Part shown: one piece after another, positions 1 through 5,073 of the stretch | How positions within the stretch are numbered: the first letter of the stretch is position 1 | Layout of the letters: each line of letters starts with the position of its first letter | Program-made: the position numbers and the translations under genes | The notes under the pieces: model-generated | The model's input: only the letters and a program-made list of their open reading frames with translations | The model's database searches: none | Told to the model about the DNA's origin: nothing | Origin: Methanomicrobiaceae archaeon UBA436 | GTDB lineage: Archaea > Halobacteriota > Methanomicrobia > Methanomicrobiales > Methanoculleaceae | Assembly (NCBI GenBank): GCA_002497965.1 | Contig: DAFR01000158.1 | Coordinates: 1 to 7,366 of the forward strand | Direction of reading: 5' to 3' | DNA length: 7,366 bases

Positions 1-840
1 GGAGAGTGTGTTGGGACTCCTGAGCCAACAGATCTGAATGGCATTGCCTATAATCTGTTAAAACTTTCAGATGGTACCCTTATGGTTTATTTCAGTGGAT
101 GGAATGAAGGGATAACTTGTAAATCTTCATTAGATGGAAATATCTGGAATTGGGAGCAGGGCTCTTGTCTTGATACAGGTACCTCATCCTCCAGACTTCT
201 CACCGAACCCTGGGTCTTTCCACTGTCAGAGGGGGGATACAGGATGATATACAGGCAGAGTGATGGGAAACAGCACCAGTACTACTCTGCTTACTCTCCT
301 GATGGGTATTCATTCCAAAAAGAAGATAGAATTGTTTTCAATGATACTGCAGGTTCGGTGCTAACCGGGGGAGATATTTCTGTACCAACCGGTATTGTCT
401 ATCCGGATGGTACAATCAGGATGTACTATACTACTCCGGGATCAGGGATTAACAGTGCAGTTTCATTTGATAATGGGTTAACCTGGGCTTTCGAGGAGGG
501 AAGCAGGATAATACACGGAACCGATCCGACATCTGTCCTCCTTTCAGATGGAAGAACCGGATTATTATATGTGGATCTTACTCCAAAATCTAAAGGTCAC
601 CGGATTTTCTTCTCATTATCAGAAGACGGAATTGATTTCTCTCTTTTTGGTAAGGTTCTCATTATGGAGACGATAGAACCTGGTGTATGGCTGATGGATC
701 CTGAACTTGTGAAAGAAGGTGACCAGATAAAACTTTATTTTTCAGTGGTCGGGGTTAATGCGATGCAAAGCCATGATCCGTCAGGAATCCTGAAAAGTGT
801 GGTAAACTTGAATTGTCTTGCAGAAAGAACTTCCCTGTAA
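1..840 (+). CDS. Beta-propeller protein with Asp-box-like repeats, sialidase/glycosidase-like (5' end outside window)
   Basis: The reading frame is open from base 1, so the gene begins upstream of the window; 279 residues are visible. Four Asp-box-like turns of the S-x-D-G-x-x-W/F type are seen at about 124-147 (SLDGNIW), 295-315 (SPDGYSF), 463-486 (SFDNGLTW, the best match) and 619-639 (SEDGIDF). Each is preceded by a strand like MVYFS, RMIYR, RMYYT or LLYVD. This periodicity is typical of five- or six-bladed propellers in sialidases and GH43-like enzymes, and of non-enzymatic extracellular propellers. No catalytic residues can be assigned from this fragment, so enzyme activity is unproven. 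Base composition is clearly lower in GC than the rest of the window (bases 61-120 have 22 G+C of 60), with many AGA, TTA and AAA codons, which suggests transfer or a different gene class. An in-frame ATG at 82 is internal, not the start. Confidence 0.6.
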   Translation, partial: GECVGTPEPTDLNGIAYNLLKLSDGTLMVYFSGWNEGITCKSSLDGNIWNWEQGSCLDTGTSSSRLLTEPWVFPLSEGGYRMIYRQSDGKQHQYYSAYSPDGYSFQKEDRIVFNDTAGSVLTGGDISVPTGIVYPDGTIRMYYTTPGSGINSAVSFDNGLTWAFEEGSRIIHGTDPTSVLLSDGRTGLLYVDLTPKSKGHRIFFSLSEDGIDFSLFGKVLIMETIEPGVWLMDPELVKEGDQIKLYFSVVGVNAMQSHDPSGILKSVVNLNCLAERTSL

Positions 841-844
841 GGGG

Positions 845-855
845 TTTTCGTTTTT
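845..855 (+). terminator. Oligo-T terminator after the propeller gene
   Basis: Directly after the TAA stop the plus strand reads GTTTTCGTTTTT. Archaeal RNA polymerase terminates at such T-runs without needing a hairpin. The T-runs are on the plus strand, so they serve the propeller gene rather than the convergent tRNA. Confidence 0.45.
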
Positions 856-856
856 A

Positions 857-928
857 TGGACCCAGCGGGATTTGAACCCGCGGCCTCTGCGTTGCGAACA
901 CAGCGATCTACCCCTGATCTACGGGCCC
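857..928 (-). tRNA. tRNA-Ala, anticodon CGC
   Basis: Seventy-two bases on the minus strand fold into a full cloverleaf. The acceptor stem is GGGCCCG/TGGGTCC, the anticodon stem is CTGTG/CGCAG, and the 7-base loop TTCGCAA places anticodon CGC at positions 34-36. The T stem-loop is GCGGG-TTCAAAT-CCCGC and the discriminator base is A. The third acceptor pair is G:U, the classic alanine identity determinant, which agrees with the anticodon (codon GCG). No CCA is encoded. There is no intron. The gene begins only 11 nt after the tfb stop codon on the same strand, so it may be cut out of the tfb transcript. A weak TATA-like TAGATATT inside the tfb 3' end (about 27 nt upstream) could instead give it its own promoter. 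Confidence 0.95.
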
Positions 929-939
929 GTGATATGAGA

Positions 940-1953
940 TCAGAGTATGATCTCAATATCTAGTTTCTCTGCCAGTTCCTTATATCTGTTCCTGATCGTG
1001 ACCTCGGTCACGCCGGCCACCTCGGCCACCTCGCGCTGGGTGCGCCTCTCGCCGCCCAGGATCGAGGAGATGTAAATTGCGGCCGCTGCAACACCCGTCG
1101 GGCCCCTGCCGCTCGTAAGTTCGCGTTCGCCTGCCTGCCGGAGGATCTCGACCGCCCGGCTCTGGACCTCGCCCTTCAGGTTCAGCCCCGAGCAGAAGCG
1201 CGGTACGTAGTCGATCGGCGACGTCGGCAGGAGTTTAAGGCCGAGCTCGCGTGAGATGAACCTGTAGGTACGCCCTATCTCCTTCCTCGAGACACGGGAG
1301 ACCTCGGCGATCTCATCGAGTGTCCTAGGAACGCTGCACTGGCGGCACGCCGCATACAGCGCCGCCGCTGCAACACCCTCTATACTCCGGCCGCGGATCA
1401 GGTTCTTCTCCACGGCGTCACGGTAGACGACCGCGGCGGTCTCGCGCACGTTCCTCGGCAGACCAAGAGCCGAGGCCATCCGATCCAGTTCCGAGAGGGC
1501 GAACGCCAGGTTCCGCTCTGTGGCGTTTGAGACCCGGATACGCCGCTGCCACTTCCTGAGGCGGTAGAGCTGCGCCCGGTTCTTGCTTGAGATGGCGCGG
1601 CCATATGAATCCCGGTTCCTCCAGTCGATCATCGTCGAGAGACCCTTGTCGTGGATGGTGAAGGTCATCGGCGCACCGACACGTGACCTCTTCATGCGCT
1701 GGTCGTGGTCGAACGCCCGCCACTCAGGACCGCGGTCGATGAACTCCTCGTCGAGGACAAGACCACAACTCTGACATACAAGTTCAGCACGCTCGTAGTC
1801 ATGGACAAGCTGGTGGCTGCCGCACTCCGGGCAGACGGACTCCACACTCTCTTCGGGGCGCGTCTTCTCGGTCTCCTTGACTTTCTGCTCCTCCCTTTTT
1901 TTAAGGGCCTCGCGCTGCAACTGCAGTTGTTTTAACTTTTCCACTTCAGCCAT
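940..1953 (-). CDS. tfb: Transcription initiation factor IIB (TFB)
   Basis: This is the archaeal general transcription factor that binds the TBP-TATA complex and the BRE, recruits RNA polymerase and helps open the promoter. The 337-residue protein shows the full architecture. A charged Lys/Glu/Gln-rich N-terminal extension (about 1-35, probably helical) precedes a zinc ribbon with C41, C44, C60 and C63. A B-reader/linker region follows at about 75-110, then two cyclin folds at about 145-240 and 245-335; the second ends in a helix-turn-helix ([20 protein letters not shown]) that contacts the BRE. The ATG at 1953 is supported by an AGGTG Shine-Dalgarno at 1962-1966, 8 nt upstream and overlapping the gar1 stop region. 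The gene follows gar1 by 11 nt and leads into tRNA-Ala, so the three are probably one transcription unit. No key residue appears to be missing. Confidence 0.97.
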   Translation of the reverse strand: MAEVEKLKQLQLQREALKKREEQKVKETEKTRPEESVESVCPECGSHQLVHDYERAELVCQSCGLVLDEEFIDRGPEWRAFDHDQRMKRSRVGAPMTFTIHDKGLSTMIDWRNRDSYGRAISSKNRAQLYRLRKWQRRIRVSNATERNLAFALSELDRMASALGLPRNVRETAAVVYRDAVEKNLIRGRSIEGVAAAALYAACRQCSVPRTLDEIAEVSRVSRKEIGRTYRFISRELGLKLLPTSPIDYVPRFCSGLNLKGEVQSRAVEILRQAGERELTSGRGPTGVAAAAIYISSILGGERRTQREVAEVAGVTEVTIRNRYKELAEKLDIEIIL

Positions 1954-1964
1954 TGATTATACAC

Positions 1965-2189
1965 CTATTTCGCAAAGACTTTCTCGCCAGTCTGCACAGG
2001 GCAGCCATTGTAGCAGAGGACTACAGCATATGGCGATGATATATTCCCGAATATCTCGACTACCTTTCCCAGGGGTTTTAACCGGCGATCCACAACCTCA
2101 CCGTAGAGGCGGGGCAGTTGTGCAGCATCGCATCGCAAGATTAACAAACGATTGCTGCAAACACCTAAAGAGTGACCGATTAACCGCAA
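1965..2189 (-). CDS. gar1: H/ACA ribonucleoprotein component Gar1
   Basis: Gar1 is a small beta-barrel protein of the archaeal H/ACA RNP that binds Cbf5 and aids guide-directed pseudouridylation of rRNA. The 74-residue product carries the family core: EVVDRRLKPLGKVVEIFGN at about 31-49, followed by SSPYAVVLC. The annotated start is TTG at 2187-2189. It is supported by GAGGT at 2196-2200, 6 nt upstream, and by the position of the conserved VCSNRLLILRCD segment; no better in-frame ATG lies upstream. The gene is the first of the gar1-tfb-tRNA unit. Its sequence is less GC-rich than the srp19/PHP genes next to it. Gar1 next to tfb is, to my knowledge, a recurrent arrangement in methanogens, but I could not check this. 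Confidence 0.85.
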   Translation of the reverse strand: MRLIGHSLGVCSNRLLILRCDAAQLPRLYGEVVDRRLKPLGKVVEIFGNISSPYAVVLCYNGCPVQTGEKVFAK

Positions 2190-2235
2190 CCTGCTACCTC
2201 TGGACAGTGATATTGCTAGAAATATTTAGTAACGA

Positions 2236-2264
2236 ATATATATTTATCATAGATCTATAAAAAA
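2236..2264 (-). promoter_or_regulatory. Candidate TATA region for gar1-tfb-tRNA
   Basis: The AT-rich gap between the PHP gene and gar1 holds, on the minus strand, AAAACTTTTTTATAG (TATA core at 2256-2261, preceded by an A-rich BRE-like stretch) and a second TATA-like ATATATAT at 2236-2243. They would place transcription starts near 2232 or 2213, giving a 24-43 nt leader that contains the GAGGT ribosome binding site. The T-run at 2259-2264 may also terminate transcription from the upstream PHP gene. Confidence 0.5.
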
Positions 2265-2291
2265 GTTTTGCTAAATTATAAATACAATATC

Positions 2292-2939
2292 TTATTTTCG
2301 AAGGAACTCAAGTACGTCCAGGGAGAGAATCTGCCGGGATTCCTCTTCCGTCAACCCCGCGCCAACCGTAAGCGCCCACCTCACCTCCCTTGACATCAGA
2401 TCGGACGGATTATGCGCATCAGAATTCACCACAAGCCGGCACCCTGCCTTCTGCGCCACCCTCACCACGTGGCCGTTGGTGCGGTTGTGCCCGGTGCGTG
2501 CGGTTATCTCGAGCGCCACCCCGTGCTCCGCGGCCGCGCGCGCATCGTCGAGCGTCACGAGCCCGGGGTGGGCGAGCACGTCGACATCATCGCAGTTGCA
2601 GGCGGTGCGGTTCGTCCCCGGGGCGACCGGCTCCATGACAGACTCGCCGTGGACGACAACTATATCGGCGCCAAGCCGTTTTGCTTCTCGTGCGGCCGCC
2701 GGGATCATGGATGGCGGGAGGTGCGTGATCTCCACCCCCACAAGAAGGTTCACGCCGTAACACTCCGCCGGTTCCCGGCACCTGCTCACCGCCTCCACCA
2801 GGTATGCCAGGTTGGAGGTGTCCGCGTGGTCGGTGATGGCGATGGTCTTATAGCCGAGGACGGCGGCGCGGCGGACGAGTTCTATGGGCAGGAGTTCGCC
2901 GTCAGAGAGGATGGTATGGGTATGAAGGTCGTACATCAT
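2292..2939 (-). CDS. PHP-domain metal-dependent phosphoesterase (histidinol-phosphatase-like)
   Basis: This is a PHP-family hydrolase of 215 residues, predicted to cleave a phosphoester with a metal cluster in the cytoplasm; the substrate is not known. All expected metal ligands of the family are visible: H6 and H8 (DLHTHT), D13 (SDGE), H38 (ITDH), E70 (GVEIT), H97 (VVHGES), H124 (LAHPG) and D174/H176 (NSDAH). The frame stays open upstream into srp19, but the family start motif DLHTHT fixes the start at ATG 2939 or the adjacent ATG 2936. The strong GGAGGGGTG just upstream fits either. The ATG overlaps the srp19 TGA (ATGA), so the two are probably translationally coupled. Related archaeal proteins are often labelled histidinol-phosphatase domain proteins. 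A role in histidine synthesis is not shown by the neighbourhood and remains uncertain. Confidence 0.85.
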   Translation of the reverse strand: MMYDLHTHTILSDGELLPIELVRRAAVLGYKTIAITDHADTSNLAYLVEAVSRCREPAECYGVNLLVGVEITHLPPSMIPAAAREAKRLGADIVVVHGESVMEPVAPGTNRTACNCDDVDVLAHPGLVTLDDARAAAEHGVALEITARTGHNRTNGHVVRVAQKAGCRLVVNSDAHNPSDLMSREVRWALTVGAGLTEEESRQILSLDVLEFLRK

Positions 2940-3214
2940 GCACCCCTCCGCCCGGATAGACCGGTGGCAACCTTCCGTATCAGGTCCTCTTTGCTCCCTT
3001 TCCATTCCACAACGACCCGGCCTTCACGCTCCACCCAGCGGGCGGGGTGGTGGTGCTCCTCCAGTCGGTGCGGCAGGTTCATCTTTCGCAGAACGGTCGC
3101 GATGGCAGAGGTATCGGGTGACTTCACTGCGAGGTTTCTGGCGACGCGGCGCCCCTCCCGCCGCCTGAGTGCCGCGTCAAAGTAGCATGGGTAGAGGATG
3201 CGTTCAGCGCTCAT
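2936..3214 (-). CDS. srp19: Signal recognition particle protein SRP19
   Basis: SRP19 binds the tips of helices 6 and 8 of 7S RNA and prepares it to receive SRP54, so secretory and membrane proteins can be targeted. The 92-residue product is of normal archaeal length. It has the family signatures ILYPCYFDAALRRREGRRV near the N-terminus, AVKSPDTSAIATVLRKM in the middle, HHHPARW at about 54-60 and a terminal SKEDLIRKVA helix; basic residues are abundant, as expected for RNA binding. The ATG at 3214 lies about 28 nt downstream of a TATA element and has no convincing Shine-Dalgarno sequence, so the mRNA is probably leaderless. Its stop overlaps the start of the PHP gene. Confidence 0.92.
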   Translation of the reverse strand: MSAERILYPCYFDAALRRREGRRVARNLAVKSPDTSAIATVLRKMNLPHRLEEHHHPARWVEREGRVVVEWKGSKEDLIRKVATGLSGRRGA

Positions 3215-3239
3215 TGCTCTATGATCTTCGCGGTTAACC

Positions 3240-3245
3240 TATAAA
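3240..3245. promoter_or_regulatory. Shared TATA element of the divergent srp19/hypB promoters
   Basis: The 56-bp gap between the two start codons contains one TATA-like core: TATAAA on the plus strand, TTTATA on the minus strand. Its centre (3242.5) is exactly midway between the first bases of the srp19 (3214) and hypB (3271) start codons, 28.5 nt from each. That is the spacing expected for leaderless transcripts in both directions. No other AT-rich hexamer of similar quality is in the gap. Confidence 0.6.
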
Positions 3246-3247
3246 CA

Positions 3248-3257
3248 GATCATGATC
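3248..3257. promoter_or_regulatory. 10-bp perfect palindrome in the srp19/hypB gap
   Basis: GATCATGATC reads the same on both strands and lies between the shared TATA core and the hypB start codon, where a bound protein could block hypB. It may be an operator, but it is short and no regulator can be named. A chance occurrence is quite possible. Confidence 0.25.
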
Positions 3258-3270
3258 ACAGTAATGTACC

Positions 3271-3918
3271 ATGCATCAGATCGACATCCACCTGGAGAAG
3301 GATATATACGAGGCAAACAACCGTCTGGCAGATGCCAACGCCGCTCACCTCCGGGAACACGGGGTTCGGGCGTTTGACCTTCTCGGCGCCATAGGCTCCG
3401 GGAAGACCGCCCTCATCGAACGGCTGGTGCCGCTGATCCGCAAACGCGGTCTTCGCCCCGGTGCGATCGCCGGTGATGTCTATGGTGACGACGATTTCCG
3501 GCGGATCGTCGCCCTCGGGATCCCGGCCTACAACGCAAACACCGGGAAAGAGTGCCATCTTGATGCCCACCTGGTCGAACACGCCCTCGAACACATGCCG
3601 CTTGACGAGATCGATATACTCTTCATAGAGAATGTCGGCAACATGGTCTGCCCGACCGATTTCCGGCTTGGCGCTGAGAAGAGGATCGTTGTTGTCAGTT
3701 CGACCGAGGGCGACGACGTGGTGAACAAACATCCTATGATGTTTCGCGGCGGAGACATAGGTATCATCAACAAGATCGATCTCGCACCGTTTGTCGGCGC
3801 CAACCTTGACCGGATGGAGTCGGATATCCGCCGCTACAACCCGGGGATGAAGGTCTTCCGGACGAACCTGAAGACGGGGGACGGGCTGGAGGGGCTGCTG
3901 GACACGATCCTGGAGTAA
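3271..3918 (+). CDS. hypB: Hydrogenase nickel incorporation GTPase HypB
   Basis: HypB is a SIMIBI-class GTPase that works with HypA to deliver nickel to the large subunit of [NiFe]-hydrogenases. These enzymes are central to hydrogenotrophic methanogenesis. The 215-residue protein has a P-loop GAIGSGKT (39-46), a switch region with GDVYGDDD (68-75), the metal site C95-H96 (KECHLD) and C127 (GNMVCP), and the guanine specificity motif NKID (167-170). C95, H96 and C127 coincide with the metal ligands known from the Methanocaldococcus protein. The N-terminal CxxCxxC nickel motif and the histidine-rich stretch of some bacterial HypB proteins are absent. The ATG at 3271 has no Shine-Dalgarno and sits about 28 nt from the TATA core, so a leaderless mRNA is likely. 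No hypA is next to it in this window. Confidence 0.95.
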   Translation: MHQIDIHLEKDIYEANNRLADANAAHLREHGVRAFDLLGAIGSGKTALIERLVPLIRKRGLRPGAIAGDVYGDDDFRRIVALGIPAYNANTGKECHLDAHLVEHALEHMPLDEIDILFIENVGNMVCPTDFRLGAEKRIVVVSSTEGDDVVNKHPMMFRGGDIGIINKIDLAPFVGANLDRMESDIRRYNPGMKVFRTNLKTGDGLEGLLDTILE

Positions 3919-3978
3919 GCAGCAGAATTAAATATCCTGCTCTCGTACATTTATAGCACTTTAGCGAGAGACTGCTGC
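3919..3978. repeat. Nested inverted repeats flanking the rps8e TATA element
   Basis: GCAGCAG (3919-3925) is complementary to CTGCTGC (3972-3978). Inside it CTCTCG (3940-3945) is complementary to CGAGAG (3965-3970), and the TATA core sits in the central loop. The outer left arm can also pair with CCTGCT at 3936-3941. This could be an operator around the promoter, or a structure in hypB read-through RNA. No function is established. Confidence 0.4.
3950..3955 (+). promoter_or_regulatory. TATA element of rps8e
   Basis: TTTATA at 3950-3955 lies in the 109-bp gap after hypB. It would place the transcription start near 3979 and leave a leader of about 48 nt. The element lies inside nested inverted repeats (3919-3978). 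Confidence 0.5.
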
Positions 3979-3992
3979 CCCCGGAGTCGGGG
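3979..3992 (+). promoter_or_regulatory. Hairpin at the expected 5' end of the rps8e leader
   Basis: CCCCG-GAGT-CGGGG forms a perfect 5-bp stem with a four-base loop. It begins about where transcription should start if the TATA core at 3950-3955 is used. It could protect the mRNA 5' end or bind a ribosomal protein in autoregulation. The function is inferred only from position. Confidence 0.35.
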
Positions 3993-4027
3993 AATCGCGT
4001 CCTCAACAGAAGTATTTCGGTGGTCAC

Positions 4028-4405
4028 ATGTTGTGGCAGGGAAGATCAGTAAGAAAGCCGTCTGGCGGGCGTTACCACACCTGCCGGGGCAAGAAGAGAG
4101 TGGAGATCGGGAGATCTCCGGCAGAGACGCACATAGGTGAAGACCGCAGGAGGATCATCCGCACCTACGGTGGCAACCGGAAGGTCCGGGCGCTCCGGGT
4201 GGAATACGCGAGCGTGGCAGACCCGGCAACCGGCGAGATCAGAAAAGCAAAGATCGAGACGGTCGAGGAGAACCCCGCCAACCCCAACTACGTCCGCCGG
4301 AACCTCCTGACCAGGGGTGCAATCATCAGGACAGAGGCAGGGCGCGCGCGGATCGTCAGCAGGCCAAGCCAGGACGGCGTCGTCAACGCCGTCCTGCTCT
4401 CATAA
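4028..4405 (+). CDS. rps8e: 30S ribosomal protein S8e
   Basis: This is a small-subunit ribosomal protein found in archaea and eukaryotes (S8e/eS8) that binds 16S rRNA. The 125-residue product matches the archaeal family along its whole length: [14 protein letters not shown] at the N-terminus, [50 protein letters not shown], and a C-terminal [13 protein letters not shown]. It is highly basic, as expected. The ATG at 4028 is supported by GGTGGT at 4019-4024, 3 nt upstream, and by the family N-terminus. It is read on its own, downstream of hypB and its own TATA element, rather than inside a large ribosomal operon. Confidence 0.95.
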   Translation: MLWQGRSVRKPSGGRYHTCRGKKRVEIGRSPAETHIGEDRRRIIRTYGGNRKVRALRVEYASVADPATGEIRKAKIETVEENPANPNYVRRNLLTRGAIIRTEAGRARIVSRPSQDGVVNAVLLS

Positions 4406-4410
4406 TATAC

Positions 4411-4415
4411 TTTTT
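4411..4415 (+). terminator. Oligo-T terminator after rps8e
   Basis: A five-T run begins 6 nt after the rps8e TAA stop. It is followed by two hairpin-forming segments that may add to 3'-end formation. Short T-runs are weak evidence on their own. Confidence 0.35.
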
Positions 4416-4433
4416 CACTTGCTCTGGCAGGCT

Positions 4434-4467
4434 GCAGGACACTCCTGCCTGTGTGGGGCCGTGCCCC
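4434..4467 (+). other. Two tandem hairpins in the rps8e-downstream gap
   Basis: In the 245-bp gap between rps8e and the next gene, GCAGGA-CAC-TCCTGC (4434-4448) and GGGGC-CGT-GCCCC (4455-4467) each form perfect stems with three-base loops, 6 nt apart. The first can alternatively pair as GGCAGG (4426-4431) with CCTGCC (4444-4449). They may shape the 3' end of the rps8e mRNA or belong to a small RNA. The rest of the gap (4468-4618) shows no convincing gene; frames open there lack start signals and family resemblance. Confidence 0.35.
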
Positions 4468-4619
4468 GGAATGGGGTGATGCGTATCGGGGGAAAGGAGC
4501 TTCCCTCCTCTCTCTCCATCTCAGGTTGAACGTCTTTTGCGCAACACCCCAGCCGCCCGGCCGCTCACCACGTCCCGCTCCGTCTCCCCCTGGGGGGTGC
4601 TCTGCAAGGGATCAGATCC

Positions 4620-4625
4620 TTTTTA
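4620..4625 (+). promoter_or_regulatory. TATA-like element before the 140-residue protein gene
   Basis: TTTTTA at 4620-4625 is centred 28.5 nt before ATG 4651, the same spacing as seen at hypB and srp19. This suggests a leaderless transcript for the gene pair that follows. The match to a TATA consensus is only moderate. Confidence 0.4.
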
Positions 4626-4650
4626 CGTTCCGCGGGCGTCAGTTCTAGTG

Positions 4651-5073
4651 ATGCGCAGGATATATTACCGGTTTCCCCAATCAATTGACCTGGACTTTGA
4701 GATCGCCCGGCCGTTCCGGGAAGTCCTGGCCTGCATAGCGCGGCTGAACAACACCCATAACACCCGACGCGGCCCCGGGGGTCTCATCAAGGAGCGGGTC
4801 GTCATCCAGATCGCGGAAGGTCGGACGCGGTTTGGGGATCTCGATAACCTATCGCCGCTTGAGGAGACGGTCGCCGAGACCGCGGACTTCAGGGTCGACC
4901 TTCAGAAGACCCTGCTAACGCCGGATAAACGGCTTCCGGTCTCAGAGAACGTCTTCTACCTCCGGATCGTCGATAAAGGGGCGGTGACCGAGTGCTACGT
5001 TGCGAAGGAGGGTTCGCACGGCGACCTTGATGCAATCGATCTGCGAACGATACTCAAGGGTGCCTGCGAGTGA
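4651..5073 (+). CDS. Conserved-looking hypothetical protein, 140 aa, paired with DUF2240
   Basis: I do not recognise a named family. The soluble 140-residue protein has no membrane segment and no signal peptide. It begins MRRIYYRFPQSIDLDFEIARP and contains a distinctive LNNTHNTRRGPGGLIKERV stretch (about 32-50), then FGDLDNLSPLEE, ENVFYLRIVDKG and the C-terminal EGSHGDLDAIDLRTIL. The GPGG turn with flanking Arg/His looks like a possible anion or nucleic acid contact, but that is speculation. The frame is open back to 4537, but that upstream part is low-complexity and lies over the TATA-like element. ATG 4651 (or GTG 4648) is chosen because it lies 28 nt from TTTTTA and begins the protein-like sequence. 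Its TGA overlaps the GTG of the DUF2240 gene by 4 nt, which indicates co-translation and probably related roles. Confidence 0.75.
   Translation: MRRIYYRFPQSIDLDFEIARPFREVLACIARLNNTHNTRRGPGGLIKERVVIQIAEGRTRFGDLDNLSPLEETVAETADFRVDLQKTLLTPDKRLPVSENVFYLRIVDKGAVTECYVAKEGSHGDLDAIDLRTILKGACE

Noticed and set aside
735..956. Minus-strand 73-residue open frame across the tRNA
   Set aside because: It translates the tRNA-Ala gene itself and the reverse of the propeller gene end; the tRNA explains the sequence.
2940..3005. Upstream extension of the PHP protein into srp19
   Set aside because: The added 22 residues lie inside srp19; the family motif DLHTHT starts just after the ATG pair at 2939/2936, which has a good ribosome binding site.
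2412..3185. Long open frame on the plus strand opposite the PHP and srp19 genes
   Set aside because: It is Arg/His/Pro/Gly-rich with no family resemblance, and both opposite-strand genes are certain. High GC produces such shadow frames.
4470..4530. Possible box C/D guide RNA (GTGATGC resembles box C)
   Set aside because: The box C match is imperfect and no convincing CTGA box D is found at the expected distance.
4317..4648. Small open frames in the rps8e-downstream gap
   Set aside because: They overlap rps8e or the hairpins, have no ribosome binding site and do not resemble a protein family.
4537..4650. Upstream extension of the 140-residue protein to an ATG at 4537
   Set aside because: The extra 38 residues are low-complexity, cover the TATA-like element and have no ribosome binding site.
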